A DNA stretch of 64,000 bases. Origin: Agrobacterium tumefaciens (GTDB lineage: Bacteria > Pseudomonadota > Alphaproteobacteria > Rhizobiales > Rhizobiaceae). Both the position numbers and the translations under genes were made by a program. Where the stretch lies: assembly GCF_005221325.1 (NCBI RefSeq), contig NZ_CP039888.1, forward strand, positions 1,922,001 through 1,986,000, written 5' to 3'. Shown here in pieces: positions 8,384 through 15,684 of the stretch (positions are counted from its first letter, which is position 1; each line of letters starts with the position of its first letter). The notes below the pieces were generated by a model. The model saw only the letters and a list, made by a program, of their open reading frames with translations, did not search any database and was not told the origin of the DNA.

Positions 8384-9358
8384 ATGTCTGCCCGCCACAC
8401 CAAGGTATTGATCATTGGCTCCGGTCCCGCCGGTTATACCGCGGCGATCTACGCGGCCCGCGCAATGCTGAAACCCGTGCTGATTGCCGGCATGGAGCAG
8501 GGTGGCCAGCTGATGATCACCACCGATGTCGAAAACTATCCGGGCTTCGCCGATCCGATCCAGGGCCCCTGGCTGATGGACCAGATGTTGAAGCAGGCAA
8601 CCCATGTGGGCGCGGAAATCGTCAGCGACCTCGTGACCGAAGTTGAAACCAACGTGCGGCCTTTCGTGGTCAGGACCGATTCCGGTCAGGTCTGGACTGC
8701 CGACACGCTGATCATCGCCACCGGCGCCAAGGCAAAGTGGCTCGGCATCGAGAGCGAGCAGCATTTCCAGGGCTTCGGCGTCTCCGCCTGCGCCACCTGC
8801 GATGGGTTCTTCTATCGCAATAAGGATGTGATCGTGGTTGGCGGCGGCAACTCCGCCGTGGAAGAAGCGCTCTATCTCGCGCATATCGCCAAATCGGTCA
8901 CCGTCGTGCACCGCCGCGACAGCTTCCGCTCGGAAAAAATCCTGCAGGAACGGCTTTTCGCCAAGGAAAACGTCAAAATCCTCTGGAACACGGAAATCGC
9001 CGAAATCACTGGCGCTCCCGCCAAGCCGCCCATGCCGCCCTCCGTCTCGGGCGTAAGGCTGCGTGACACCAAGACCGGTGCAATCAGCGACACACCCATT
9101 GACGGCGTCTTCGTCGCCATCGGCCACGCCCCGGCGGTCGAACTTTTCAAGGGCAAGGTGAAGCTGAAGGATAACGGCTACATGTGGACCGCGCCCGATT
9201 CCACTGCCACCGACGTGGAAGGCATCTTCGCGGCCGGCGACGTCACCGACGATATTTACCGCCAGGCAATCACCGCCGCCGGCATGGGCTGCATGGCCGC
9301 CCTCGAAGCAGAACGCTATCTCACGGCGCAACAACCGCTCGCGGTTGCAGCGGAATAA
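8384..9358 (+). CDS. trxB: Thioredoxin reductase
   Basis: 324 residues, the standard low-Mr TrxB length. Visible are the FAD site GSGPAGYTAAIYAARA, the redox motif CATCDGFF (Cys-Ala-Thr-Cys), the NADPH site GGGNSAVEEALYL and the C-terminal FAD contact GIFAAGDVTD. It transfers electrons from NADPH to thioredoxin in the cytoplasm. The ATG at 8384 with AAAGGA upstream is preferred to the in-frame start at 8336. lsrB follows after 18 bases and probably shares the transcript. Confidence 0.96.
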   Translation: MSARHTKVLIIGSGPAGYTAAIYAARAMLKPVLIAGMEQGGQLMITTDVENYPGFADPIQGPWLMDQMLKQATHVGAEIVSDLVTEVETNVRPFVVRTDSGQVWTADTLIIATGAKAKWLGIESEQHFQGFGVSACATCDGFFYRNKDVIVVGGGNSAVEEALYLAHIAKSVTVVHRRDSFRSEKILQERLFAKENVKILWNTEIAEITGAPAKPPMPPSVSGVRLRDTKTGAISDTPIDGVFVAIGHAPAVELFKGKVKLKDNGYMWTAPDSTATDVEGIFAAGDVTDDIYRQAITAAGMGCMAALEAERYLTAQQPLAVAAE

Positions 9359-9376
9359 CCGAAAGGCAGGATAGGC

Positions 9377-10279
9377 ATGGCAATGCCATTGGACTGGGAT
9401 AAACTGCGCATTTTTCATGCCGCAGCCGAAGCGGGGTCTTTCACCCATGCTGCCGACAAGCTGCATTTGTCCCAGTCGGCCATCAGCCGTCAGGTCAGCG
9501 CGCTGGAGCAGGATGTCGGCGTCAAGCTGTTCCACCGCCATGCCCGCGGCCTGATTCTCACCGAACAGGGCGAGTTGCTGTATCGCACCGCCCACGACGT
9601 GCTGCTGAAGCTCGAAACCGTCAAGATGCAGCTCACCGAAACGACGGAGAAGCCGAGCGGCAAGCTGCGCGTGACGACAACAGTCGGTCTCGGCCAGGGC
9701 TGGCTGACGGACAAGGTGCAGGAATTCCTGCAGCTCTATCCGGAAATGTCGATCCAGCTCATCCTCGACAATGAGGAGCTGGACGTGAACATGCGCCACG
9801 CCGATTGCGCCATCCGCCTGCGCCAGCCACAGCAGTCGGACCTTATCCAGCGTAAGCTGTTCACGGTGCATATGCATGTCTATGCCGCGCCGTCCTACAT
9901 CAATCGCCATGGCGAGCCGCAATCGGTCGAAGATCTCGACAACCACCGCATCATTTCCTTTGGCGAACCCGCGCCTAACTATTTGCTCGACGTTAACTGG
10001 CTGGAGAATGCCGGACGATCTTCCGACAACACGCGCATTCCACATCTGCAGATCAACAGCCAGACCTCGATCAAGCGCGCGTGCTTGTTGGGGATAGGTA
10101 TCGCCTGTTTGCCGGATTATATCGTCGGTCGCGATCCTGGCCTCATCCAGCTGTCGCTCGCCGCAGATATTCCGTCATTCGATACCTATTTCTGCTATCC
10201 CGACGAAATGAAAAACGCGGCCAAGCTGAAGGCTTTCCGTGACTTCATCGTCGCCAAGGCGCGGAACTGGAACTTCTGA
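9377..10279 (+). CDS. lsrB: LysR-type regulator LsrB (VtlR homologue)
   Basis: 300 residues: LysR helix-turn-helix at residues 5-65 (AAEAGSFTHAADKLHLSQSA) and a periplasmic-binding-like effector domain. Cysteines occur in DCAIR, RACLLGIGIACL and YFCYP; S. meliloti LsrB is reported to be thiol-redox controlled. The gene follows trxB as in S. meliloti and is immediately upstream of the tandem AbcR small RNAs, as in A. tumefaciens. In Brucella the orthologue VtlR activates abcR2, so control of the neighbouring small RNAs is likely. Identification rests on sequence plus context. Confidence 0.87.
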   Translation: MAMPLDWDKLRIFHAAAEAGSFTHAADKLHLSQSAISRQVSALEQDVGVKLFHRHARGLILTEQGELLYRTAHDVLLKLETVKMQLTETTEKPSGKLRVTTTVGLGQGWLTDKVQEFLQLYPEMSIQLILDNEELDVNMRHADCAIRLRQPQQSDLIQRKLFTVHMHVYAAPSYINRHGEPQSVEDLDNHRIISFGEPAPNYLLDVNWLENAGRSSDNTRIPHLQINSQTSIKRACLLGIGIACLPDYIVGRDPGLIQLSLAADIPSFDTYFCYPDEMKNAAKLKAFRDFIVAKARNWNF

Positions 10280-10301
10280 CGTAAAAATAATCGACGTCGA
10301 A

Positions 10302-10372
10302 AGATAGTCTTTTAAATTAAAAGACTTACACAGTCATAGGCAAGAGGGGCGCGCGGGCGCCCCTCTTCAGCT
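10302..10372 (+). terminator. Two hairpins after lsrB, probable terminator region
   Basis: First is a palindrome at 10305-10326 (AGTCTTTTAAATTAAAAGACT). Second is an 11-bp GC stem (AAGAGGGGCGC 10342-10352 / GCGCCCCTCTT 10357-10367). Neither has a long T-run, so termination efficiency is uncertain. Confidence 0.45.
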
Positions 10373-10426
10373 TTGCACATAAAATAACCGGAAATATCGA
10401 GGGCTGCGCGCCACGCATGCCTGACC

Positions 10427-10460
10427 TGCACAAAAAAGAGTTGTTTCGTGCACAAAAAAA
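10427..10460 (+). promoter_or_regulatory. Direct repeat TGCACAAAAAA upstream of abcR1, candidate LsrB operator
   Basis: TGCACAAAAAA occurs at 10427-10437 and again at 10449-10459, 22 bases apart, about two helical turns. The second copy ends about 14 bases before the inferred 5' end of the first small RNA. Tandem same-face sites next to a LysR gene suggest an activator site; the protein bound is inferred. Confidence 0.5.
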
Positions 10461-10473
10461 CACCAAATAGCTC

Positions 10474-10592
10474 TCAGTTGATGCACACGGTGGCTTTTCC
10501 TCCCAGTTCCACCGCATCAGCTGTTCCCCTCTGGAGGTTTTTGACCTTCACACTTAAAGGGCCCTGGATCTATCCGGCGGCCCTCTTTTTTT
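10474..10592 (+). ncRNA. abcR1: AbcR-type small RNA, first copy (alpha-r15 family)
   Basis: About 119 nt. A 5' hairpin (CAGTTGATG... CATCAGCTG enclosing CGGTGG/CCACCG) is followed by a single-stranded GTTCCCCTCTGGAGGTTTTT core and a terminator (AGGGCC...GGCCCT then TTTTTTT). The core recurs 207 bases downstream in the second copy. AbcR RNAs are Hfq-binding and silence ABC-transporter mRNAs by pairing with their ribosome sites; A. tumefaciens AbcR1 represses the GABA-binding protein. The 5' end is estimated from structure, and which copy is called AbcR1 is by order and length only. Confidence 0.87.
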
Positions 10593-10673
10593 ACCCGCAA
10601 GAATTTTCTCCAAATTGGCGAAATATCGCATGATGCAACCTTGTTTTGCATTATTGCCACTCCCATATTTCAG

Positions 10674-10778
10674 TAAGCTGTCACGCTCGCCCAAGGCACG
10701 CGACAGCTGTTCCCCTCTGGAGGTTTTTGACCTTCAAACTTGTCAGGCCGCGGAGACATCCAGCGGCCTTCTTTTTTT
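10674..10778 (+). ncRNA. abcR2: AbcR-type small RNA, second copy (alpha-r15 family)
   Basis: About 105 nt. It has the same architecture as the first copy but a different 5' hairpin (AGCTGTC...GACAGCT with inner CGC/GCG). The core GCTGTTCCCCTCTGGAGG is identical, and the terminator is GGCCG...CGGCC followed by TTCTTTTTTT. Upstream CATATT (about 10664) may be its -10, and TTTTGCATTATTGCC precedes it, so it has its own promoter, unlike in sequence to that of the first copy. Ends estimated. Confidence 0.87.
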
Positions 10779-10821
10779 GGAATCGCCTGCCCGCTCCCCA
10801 CAACGCTCACAGAGACGTGAC

Positions 10822-10850
10822 TTGTATATCGGAAATGATCGATATACATA
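10822..10850 (+). promoter_or_regulatory. Palindromic operator on the promoter of the ArsR gene
   Basis: GTATATCG (10824-10831), 8 bases, CGATATAC (10840-10847) is a perfect inverted repeat. It lies exactly over TTGTAT (10822-10827) and TACATA (10845-10850), which are 17 bases apart and look like -35/-10. This fits autorepression by the ArsR protein encoded just downstream. Confidence 0.65.
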
Positions 10851-10856
10851 TCGGTT

Positions 10857-11171
10857 ATGTCAGATATTAAAGAAGCACTGATGAACCCGGAGGAAGTCCT
10901 CAAGGCCCTTTCACACCCGGCAAGGCTGAAATTTTTGGAATGGCTGAAAAAACCTGAAAGTCATTTCTGCCAGGAACATCCGCTCAGCATGGGCGTGTGC
11001 GCCAACCAGTTTCAGATCAGCGGCCTGTCGCAATCCACCGTCTCGTCGCATCTGGCGGTGTTGCAGGCGGCCGGCCTCATCAGGTCGAAAAAAGTCGGGC
11101 AATGGGTATTTTTCGAACGCAACGAAGAAACCATCGATGCCTTCCGCAATTATCTGCAAGTCAATCTCTGA
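10857..11171 (+). CDS. ArsR-family winged-helix repressor
   Basis: 104 residues with the ArsR fold (NPEEVLKALSHPARLKFLEWL; recognition helix region LSQSTVSSHLAVLQAAGLIRSKKVGQW). Instead of a metal-binding ELCV motif it has Cys38 and Cys48 in FCQEHPLSMGVCANQF, which could sense thiol-reactive compounds. The promoter carries a palindrome (10824-10847), and an Old Yellow Enzyme gene follows after 122 bases, so it probably regulates itself and that enzyme. The ATG at 10857 is almost at the predicted transcript start; the in-frame ATG at 10881 with AAAGAAG upstream may be the true start. Confidence 0.85.
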   Translation: MSDIKEALMNPEEVLKALSHPARLKFLEWLKKPESHFCQEHPLSMGVCANQFQISGLSQSTVSSHLAVLQAAGLIRSKKVGQWVFFERNEETIDAFRNYLQVNL

Positions 11172-11293
11172 GCCTCCCAAGCTTTGAGCCACGGGGTGCC
11201 GGACTGGAAACCGAAGCGGTTTTCACGCCGGCACCCGAAAAACAAAGCGCGCCTGCCGCGCAATTTCGCCAACCGACCAGAAAGTGAAGTCGC

Positions 11294-12406
11294 ATGACCA
11301 GTCTTTTCGAACCGGCACAGGCCGGCGATATCGCACTCGCCAACCGTATCGTCATGGCTCCCCTCACCCGCAACCGTTCGCCGGGGGCAATTCCCAACAA
11401 TCTCAACGCCACCTATTACGAGCAACGCGCCACAGCCGGACTGATCGTCACCGAAGGCACGCCGATCTCCCAGCAGGGTCAGGGTTACGCTGACGTTCCG
11501 GGCCTCTACAAGCAGGAAGCGATCGCGGGCTGGAAACAGGTCACCGATGGCGTGCATTCCGCCGGCGGCAAGATCGTTGCGCAGATCTGGCATGTGGGCC
11601 GCATTTCCCACACCTCGCTGCAGCCGCATGGCGGCCAGCCGGTCGCGCCATCAGCCATTCCCGCCAAATCGAAGACCTATATCATCAATGATGACGGTAC
11701 CGGCGCCTTTGCCGAGACCTCAGAGCCGCGCGCGCTCACCATCGACGATATCGGCCTCATCCTCGAGGATTATCGCAGCGGCGCACGCGCAGCCCTGGAA
11801 GCTGGGTTCGACGGTGTCGAAATCCATGCCGCCAATGGTTACCTGATCGAGCAGTTCCTGAAATCCAGCACCAACCAGCGCACCGATGATTACGGCGGCT
11901 CGATCGAAAACCGCGCCCGCTTCCTGCTGGAAGTTGTCGATGCGGTTGCGGAAGAGATCGGCGCCGGCCGTACCGGCATTCGCCTATCCCCCGTCACTCC
12001 GGCCAACGATATTTTCGAAGCCGACCCGCAGCCGCTTTATAATTACGTGGTGGAACAGCTCGGCAAGCGCAATCTCGCCTTCATCCATGTGGTCGAGGGC
12101 GCAACGGGTGGCCCGCGCGATTTCAAACAGGGCGACAAGCCCTTCGATTACGCAGCCTTCAAGGGCGCCTATCGCAATGCCGGCGGCAACGGCCTGTGGA
12201 TTGCCAATAATGGATACGACCGCCAGAGCGCCATCGAAGCCGTGGAAAGCGGCAAGGTCGATGCCGTCGCCTTCGGCAAAGCCTTCATCGCCAATCCGGA
12301 TCTGGTGCGCCGCTTCAAGGACAACGCGCCCTTGAACGAACCGAACCAGCCGACCTTCTATGGCGGCGGAGCCGAAGGTTACACCGACTATCCGGCGCTC
12401 GCCTGA
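11294..12406 (+). CDS. nerA: Old Yellow Enzyme-family flavin ene-reductase (NerA/NemA-like)
   Basis: 370 residues, an FMN beta/alpha barrel. Typical OYE motifs are MAPLTRNRS, QIWHVGRISH, EIHAANGYLIEQFLKSSTNQR (catalytic His and Asn) and DDYGGSIENRARF. The family uses NADPH to reduce electrophilic alkenes, maleimides and nitrate esters; Agrobacterium radiobacter NerA is the glycerol-trinitrate reductase of this length. Lies behind an ArsR-type repressor and ends in a terminator. The physiological substrate cannot be read from sequence. Confidence 0.88.
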   Translation: MTSLFEPAQAGDIALANRIVMAPLTRNRSPGAIPNNLNATYYEQRATAGLIVTEGTPISQQGQGYADVPGLYKQEAIAGWKQVTDGVHSAGGKIVAQIWHVGRISHTSLQPHGGQPVAPSAIPAKSKTYIINDDGTGAFAETSEPRALTIDDIGLILEDYRSGARAALEAGFDGVEIHAANGYLIEQFLKSSTNQRTDDYGGSIENRARFLLEVVDAVAEEIGAGRTGIRLSPVTPANDIFEADPQPLYNYVVEQLGKRNLAFIHVVEGATGGPRDFKQGDKPFDYAAFKGAYRNAGGNGLWIANNGYDRQSAIEAVESGKVDAVAFGKAFIANPDLVRRFKDNAPLNEPNQPTFYGGGAEGYTDYPALA

Positions 12407-12413
12407 TAACCGA

Positions 12414-12452
12414 AACGCCGCACCGCTCCTTGGCTGTGCGGCGTTTTCCTTT
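12414..12452 (+). terminator. Terminator of the ene-reductase gene
   Basis: A 10-bp perfect stem (AACGCCGCAC 12414-12423 / GTGCGGCGTT 12436-12445) is followed by TTCCTTT, 8 bases after the stop codon. Confidence 0.8.
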
Positions 12453-12841
12453 CAGCGCAGGCCTCTGGCCTGCCGCGCGGCAAAATCTGAGAACGCACCC
12501 ATGACGAAGGCATTGGGCACATGCAGCGCTTGCAGGAAACCATTGCCCGTTTCCCGGCCAATGCTCATCAACGCCACCTGCAGACAATAGAGGGCAAGCA
12601 GCACCAGAGAACGGGTAAGATTCGGTCGCAGATCATCATCACGCAGCGCCAGGACCACCAGTGAGACGATGGGAAGAGCGATGAAGACGCCAAGCCCCTT
12701 GTGCACCGAAAGCAGCGACCCGTCATAATAGATCGACAGCCCGGCCAGCAGCACCTGCGCGAAAATCAGCACCGGCACCACAGCCGACACCACGACAAAG
12801 ATACGGCGCTGGTGAGATGATCCACCCGTCGCCGTGGCCAT
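12452..12841 (-). CDS. Small four-helix membrane protein (DUF6220-like)
   Basis: 129 residues with about four hydrophobic helices (IFVVVSAVVPVLIFAQVLLAGLS; GVFIALPIVSLVVLAL; LVLLALYCLQVALMS) and a His in the second helix region (SVHKGLGVF). It resembles the DUF6220 family of unknown function. Its ATG overlaps the TGA stop of the upstream epimerase gene (TGATG), so the two are translationally coupled and repressed or activated together, probably by the divergent LysR protein. Confidence 0.65.
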   Translation of the reverse strand: MATATGGSSHQRRIFVVVSAVVPVLIFAQVLLAGLSIYYDGSLLSVHKGLGVFIALPIVSLVVLALRDDDLRPNLTRSLVLLALYCLQVALMSIGRETGNGFLQALHVPNAFVMGAFSDFAARQARGLR

Positions 12842-13875
12842 CACACCCTCCCCCCGGCATCGACCGGACGGTGAAGGACGGCCGGCTCCCGCGCCTTTTC
12901 GATGCAGCCAAGGCTTGCCAATGTCGCCGATACCGCAACATCGATGGGCGTTTTTGGCTCCGCGCCGAGAAAATCCGTCAGCTTGCCGTTACTCATGCGG
13001 ATCGGCATCTGCCAGAGATATTGCATTTCCAGCACTTCGCGGAACAAGGGAACGAAGGGTGCGGCCAGCCTTATCGCCAGCCAGAACAGCCGCCGCATCT
13101 TGACCGGATGACCGGCGGCCCGCTCGATCGCTGCCACCAATTGCAGCCCGTCGAAATCCCAGAAACCCTCCATGTGGTAGACGGCGAAAGCAGGCAGTTC
13201 GTCCGAACGATCCAACAGCCGGCCAATCGTTTCGGCCACGTCAGGCAGATAGGCCCATTGATGCCCGGTATGGGGTGCGGCGGGGTTCTGGACGCTGCGC
13301 ACCGGTTTGCCCGGCCGCACCAGCATTTGCGAAAACCAGTTGTTTTTCGCATCCGGCCCGAAAAAATCCCCGGCGCGGACGATCAGCACCGGAACGCCGC
13401 GCATCGACGCCATTTTCAGCCGCCGCTCCATCTCCACGCGCAGCGCTCCCTTGCGGGTGAAAGGCTTTTGCGGGCTGTCCTCCGTCAGTAGCGGAAAGGC
13501 ATCCGGCCCGAAGTTATAGACTGTTCCCGGAAACACGATCCTTGCTCCGCAGCCTTCGGCGGCGGCGATGGTGTTGTCGAGCATCGGCAGCACCTGCTTG
13601 TCCCAATCGCGATATCCGGGAGGATTGACCGCATGGACGATGAGCGTGGCGCCTTTCGCGGCGTCCATCACATCCTGCCGGTTCATAGCATCGCCAGTCA
13701 CGCGCTCGATACCATCAGACGCACCGGCCACACGCTGACGCGCCAGCGCCCGGACCTGCCAGCCGCGTTGCAACAACATCTTCGAAACCTGGCTGCCGAC
13801 ACCGCCATTGGCGCCCAGGACCAAGGCCAGAGGGCCATTATTCTCTGCTGTATTTGCATGTTTTTCATATATCAT
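12841..13875 (-). CDS. NAD-dependent epimerase/dehydratase family protein (SDR)
   Basis: 344 residues, atypical/extended SDR fold. The Rossmann motif is LALVLGANGGVGSQVSKML near residue 18, followed by NPPGYRDWDKQVLPMLDNTIAAAEGCG and VFPGTVYNFGPD in the catalytic region. The usual YxxxK is not obvious. The ATG at 13875 with GGAGTAAC upstream is preferred to a longer open frame. Divergent from a LysR gene 90 bases away, the classical arrangement of a LysR regulator and its target. Substrate unknown. Confidence 0.8.
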   Translation of the reverse strand: MIYEKHANTAENNGPLALVLGANGGVGSQVSKMLLQRGWQVRALARQRVAGASDGIERVTGDAMNRQDVMDAAKGATLIVHAVNPPGYRDWDKQVLPMLDNTIAAAEGCGARIVFPGTVYNFGPDAFPLLTEDSPQKPFTRKGALRVEMERRLKMASMRGVPVLIVRAGDFFGPDAKNNWFSQMLVRPGKPVRSVQNPAAPHTGHQWAYLPDVAETIGRLLDRSDELPAFAVYHMEGFWDFDGLQLVAAIERAAGHPVKMRRLFWLAIRLAAPFVPLFREVLEMQYLWQMPIRMSNGKLTDFLGAEPKTPIDVAVSATLASLGCIEKAREPAVLHRPVDAGGRV

Positions 13876-13965
13876 CGTGGTTACTCCTTTTTCTGGACTG
13901 GAGTATCGGCGTGATGCGCGGTATACGAAATTGTCGAAATAGGTGGAGCGGCCATACAAAATTTT

Positions 13966-14910
13966 ATGACCAAGAGCCGGAACGTCAGCTGGGATTTTTA
14001 CCGCACCTTCCTCAGCGTGCTGCGTGACGGCTCGCTTTCCGCCGCCGCGCGCGAGCTTGGCATTACCCAGCCGACGGCGGGGCGGCACATTGGTGCGCTG
14101 GAAGAGGCCGTCGGTTTTCCGCTGTTCATCCGCTCACCGCACGGGCTGATGCCGACGGAGGCCGCTCTGGCGCTCCGCCCTTATGCGGAAAATCTGTCGG
14201 CGACGGCTGCGGCCCTCATGCGCGCAGCTTCCGGCGAGGTCGGCAAGATCGAAGGCACCGTGCGCATCAGCGCATCGGATATTATCGGCGTGGAAATGCT
14301 GCCGCCGATCGTGGCCGCCATGCAGGAGGTTCACCCCCGGCTTGAAATCGAGCTTTCGCTGTCCGATACGCTGGAAGACCTGCTGCGGCGTGAGGCCGAT
14401 ATCGCCATCCGCATGACCGAACCGCAGCAGGATGCGATCGTCATGCGCTATATCGGCAATTTCCGTCTGGGATTTCATGCGACACGCGACTATCTGGCAA
14501 AAGCCGGCATTCCGGAGAGCATGGAAAAGCTGGACCAGCACCGGATGGTTGGTTTCGACCGCAAGACGCCCTTCATCAGGGCAGCTATCCAGCGGATGCG
14601 TTCGCTCGATCCTGATATCCCCGATATTGAAGATATTTCCTTCGAAATCCGCGCCGACAGCAACCTCGCCCAGCTTGCCATGATCCGCGCCAGCGCGGGC
14701 ATCGGCGTCTGCCAGATCGGCCTGGCGCGCAAGGACCCCCGGCTGGTTCAGGTTCTGCCTGATATCGATATTCCGCTGCACACCTGGGTGGCGATGCACG
14801 AAAACCTCAAAACCTCACCGCGGTGCCGCGCCGTTTTCAGCGCTCTGGTCGAGGGCTTGAAAGCCCATCTCAAGGAGACCGATCCGAACGCCCCGCCGAA
14901 ACGGCGTTAG
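13966..14910 (+). CDS. LysR-family transcriptional regulator
   Basis: 314 residues. The N-terminal helix-turn-helix is residues 8-65 (TFLSVLRDGSLSAAARELGITQPTAGRHIGALEEAVG), with a substrate-binding domain after it. It is divergent from the epimerase/DUF6220 operon, whose intergenic region of 90 bases would hold the shared operator. Effector unknown. An inverted-repeat element begins three bases after its stop codon. Confidence 0.88.
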   Translation: MTKSRNVSWDFYRTFLSVLRDGSLSAAARELGITQPTAGRHIGALEEAVGFPLFIRSPHGLMPTEAALALRPYAENLSATAAALMRAASGEVGKIEGTVRISASDIIGVEMLPPIVAAMQEVHPRLEIELSLSDTLEDLLRREADIAIRMTEPQQDAIVMRYIGNFRLGFHATRDYLAKAGIPESMEKLDQHRMVGFDRKTPFIRAAIQRMRSLDPDIPDIEDISFEIRADSNLAQLAMIRASAGIGVCQIGLARKDPRLVQVLPDIDIPLHTWVAMHENLKTSPRCRAVFSALVEGLKAHLKETDPNAPPKRR

Positions 14911-14912
14911 AG

Positions 14913-15144
14913 TTGTCCATTCACAGCGGACCGGAGGTGCTTGGAGCTTTACCCCCCTCTGCCCTGCCGGGCATCTCCCCCTCAAGGGGGGAGATCGGCA
15001 GGAGGCGCTACCGCCGCTTCATCCTCAAACGTTGAGATGGGCGAGCGCTTGCCGCAGATCGATCTCCCCCCTTGAGGAGGAGATGCCCGGCAGGGCAGAG
15101 GGGGTAAAGCCGCACGCGCCTTCGGGTCCGCTGTGAATGGACAA
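14913..15144. repeat. Large inverted-repeat intergenic element (RIME-like)
   Basis: A 232-bp palindromic element. The outer arms are 19 bp (14913-14931 and 15126-15144, perfect complements). Inner arms of about 50 bp (14944-14998 and 15059-15109) contain GCCCTGCCGGGCATCTCC and its complement. The centre of about 60 bp is unique. It resembles the Rhizobium-specific intergenic mosaic palindromes that occur in many copies in Rhizobiaceae. It is non-coding; transcribed, it would form a very stable hairpin and could act as a terminator for the LysR gene. Confidence 0.8.
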
Positions 15145-15222
15145 ATTCTTGAAAGCCACTATTTAGCCGGCTGGCATCATAAGACCGCAGGGCCGCTTCT
15201 CCGGGAATCCGCAGCCTGCCCG

Positions 15223-15489
15223 TCAAAACGGTCTGGCCTGATCCGTTGTCTTGTCCACCACCTCGGCTTCCGGCCGGTCGCCGCCCTGGCTATATTCCTC
15301 GTGCCACTGGCCGCGCTCGTCCTGATAGCTGATTTCCTCGTCATCGCCGCCCACCTGCTGTTCGGCGGCGACGATGCGGGCTGCTTCGACGGCATCGGCA
15401 TAGGTCGGGAAAGTTTCGGAATAGGCGCCGTTCATGCGGTAGGCGAAGCCTCCGTCATGCTCGACGATTTCATACACCACTTTGGTCAT
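15223..15489 (-). CDS. DUF2188-like small protein
   Basis: 88 residues beginning MTKVVYEIVEHDGGFAYRMNGAYSETFPTYADAVEAARIVAAEQQ, the pattern of DUF2188 (a small alpha/beta domain of unknown function). The tail is acidic (GGDDEEISYQDERGQWHEEYSQGG). The ATG at 15489 has an AGGAGG ribosome site, so the longer open frame to 15528 is unlikely. Divergent from the cation antiporter. No function can be assigned. Confidence 0.75.
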   Translation of the reverse strand: MTKVVYEIVEHDGGFAYRMNGAYSETFPTYADAVEAARIVAAEQQVGGDDEEISYQDERGQWHEEYSQGGDRPEAEVVDKTTDQARPF

Positions 15490-15684
15490 GCATGGTCCTC
15501 CTGTTTCGGTAGGCGACATGGCAACCACAACCGCGCTTCAAGCATTGCACCCGACGGGGACACCGCGGCATGAGCAGCATGTCCTGCGATATCACTATCC
15601 TACCAAAAGCATTCAAGCGCAAATCCTGCTTGATCTGAGGGACGATACGTCACAGCCTAAGCCTATCGAGGGGAAGGGAAATCG

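Noticed and set aside
8207..10045. 612-codon open frame on the minus strand
   Set aside because: Antisense to trxB and lsrB, both clearly real by motifs; no ribosome site or recognisable domain.
10326..10517. 63-codon minus-strand frame overlapping abcR1
   Set aside because: The segment is explained by the hairpins and promoter of the small RNA on the plus strand; no start signal.
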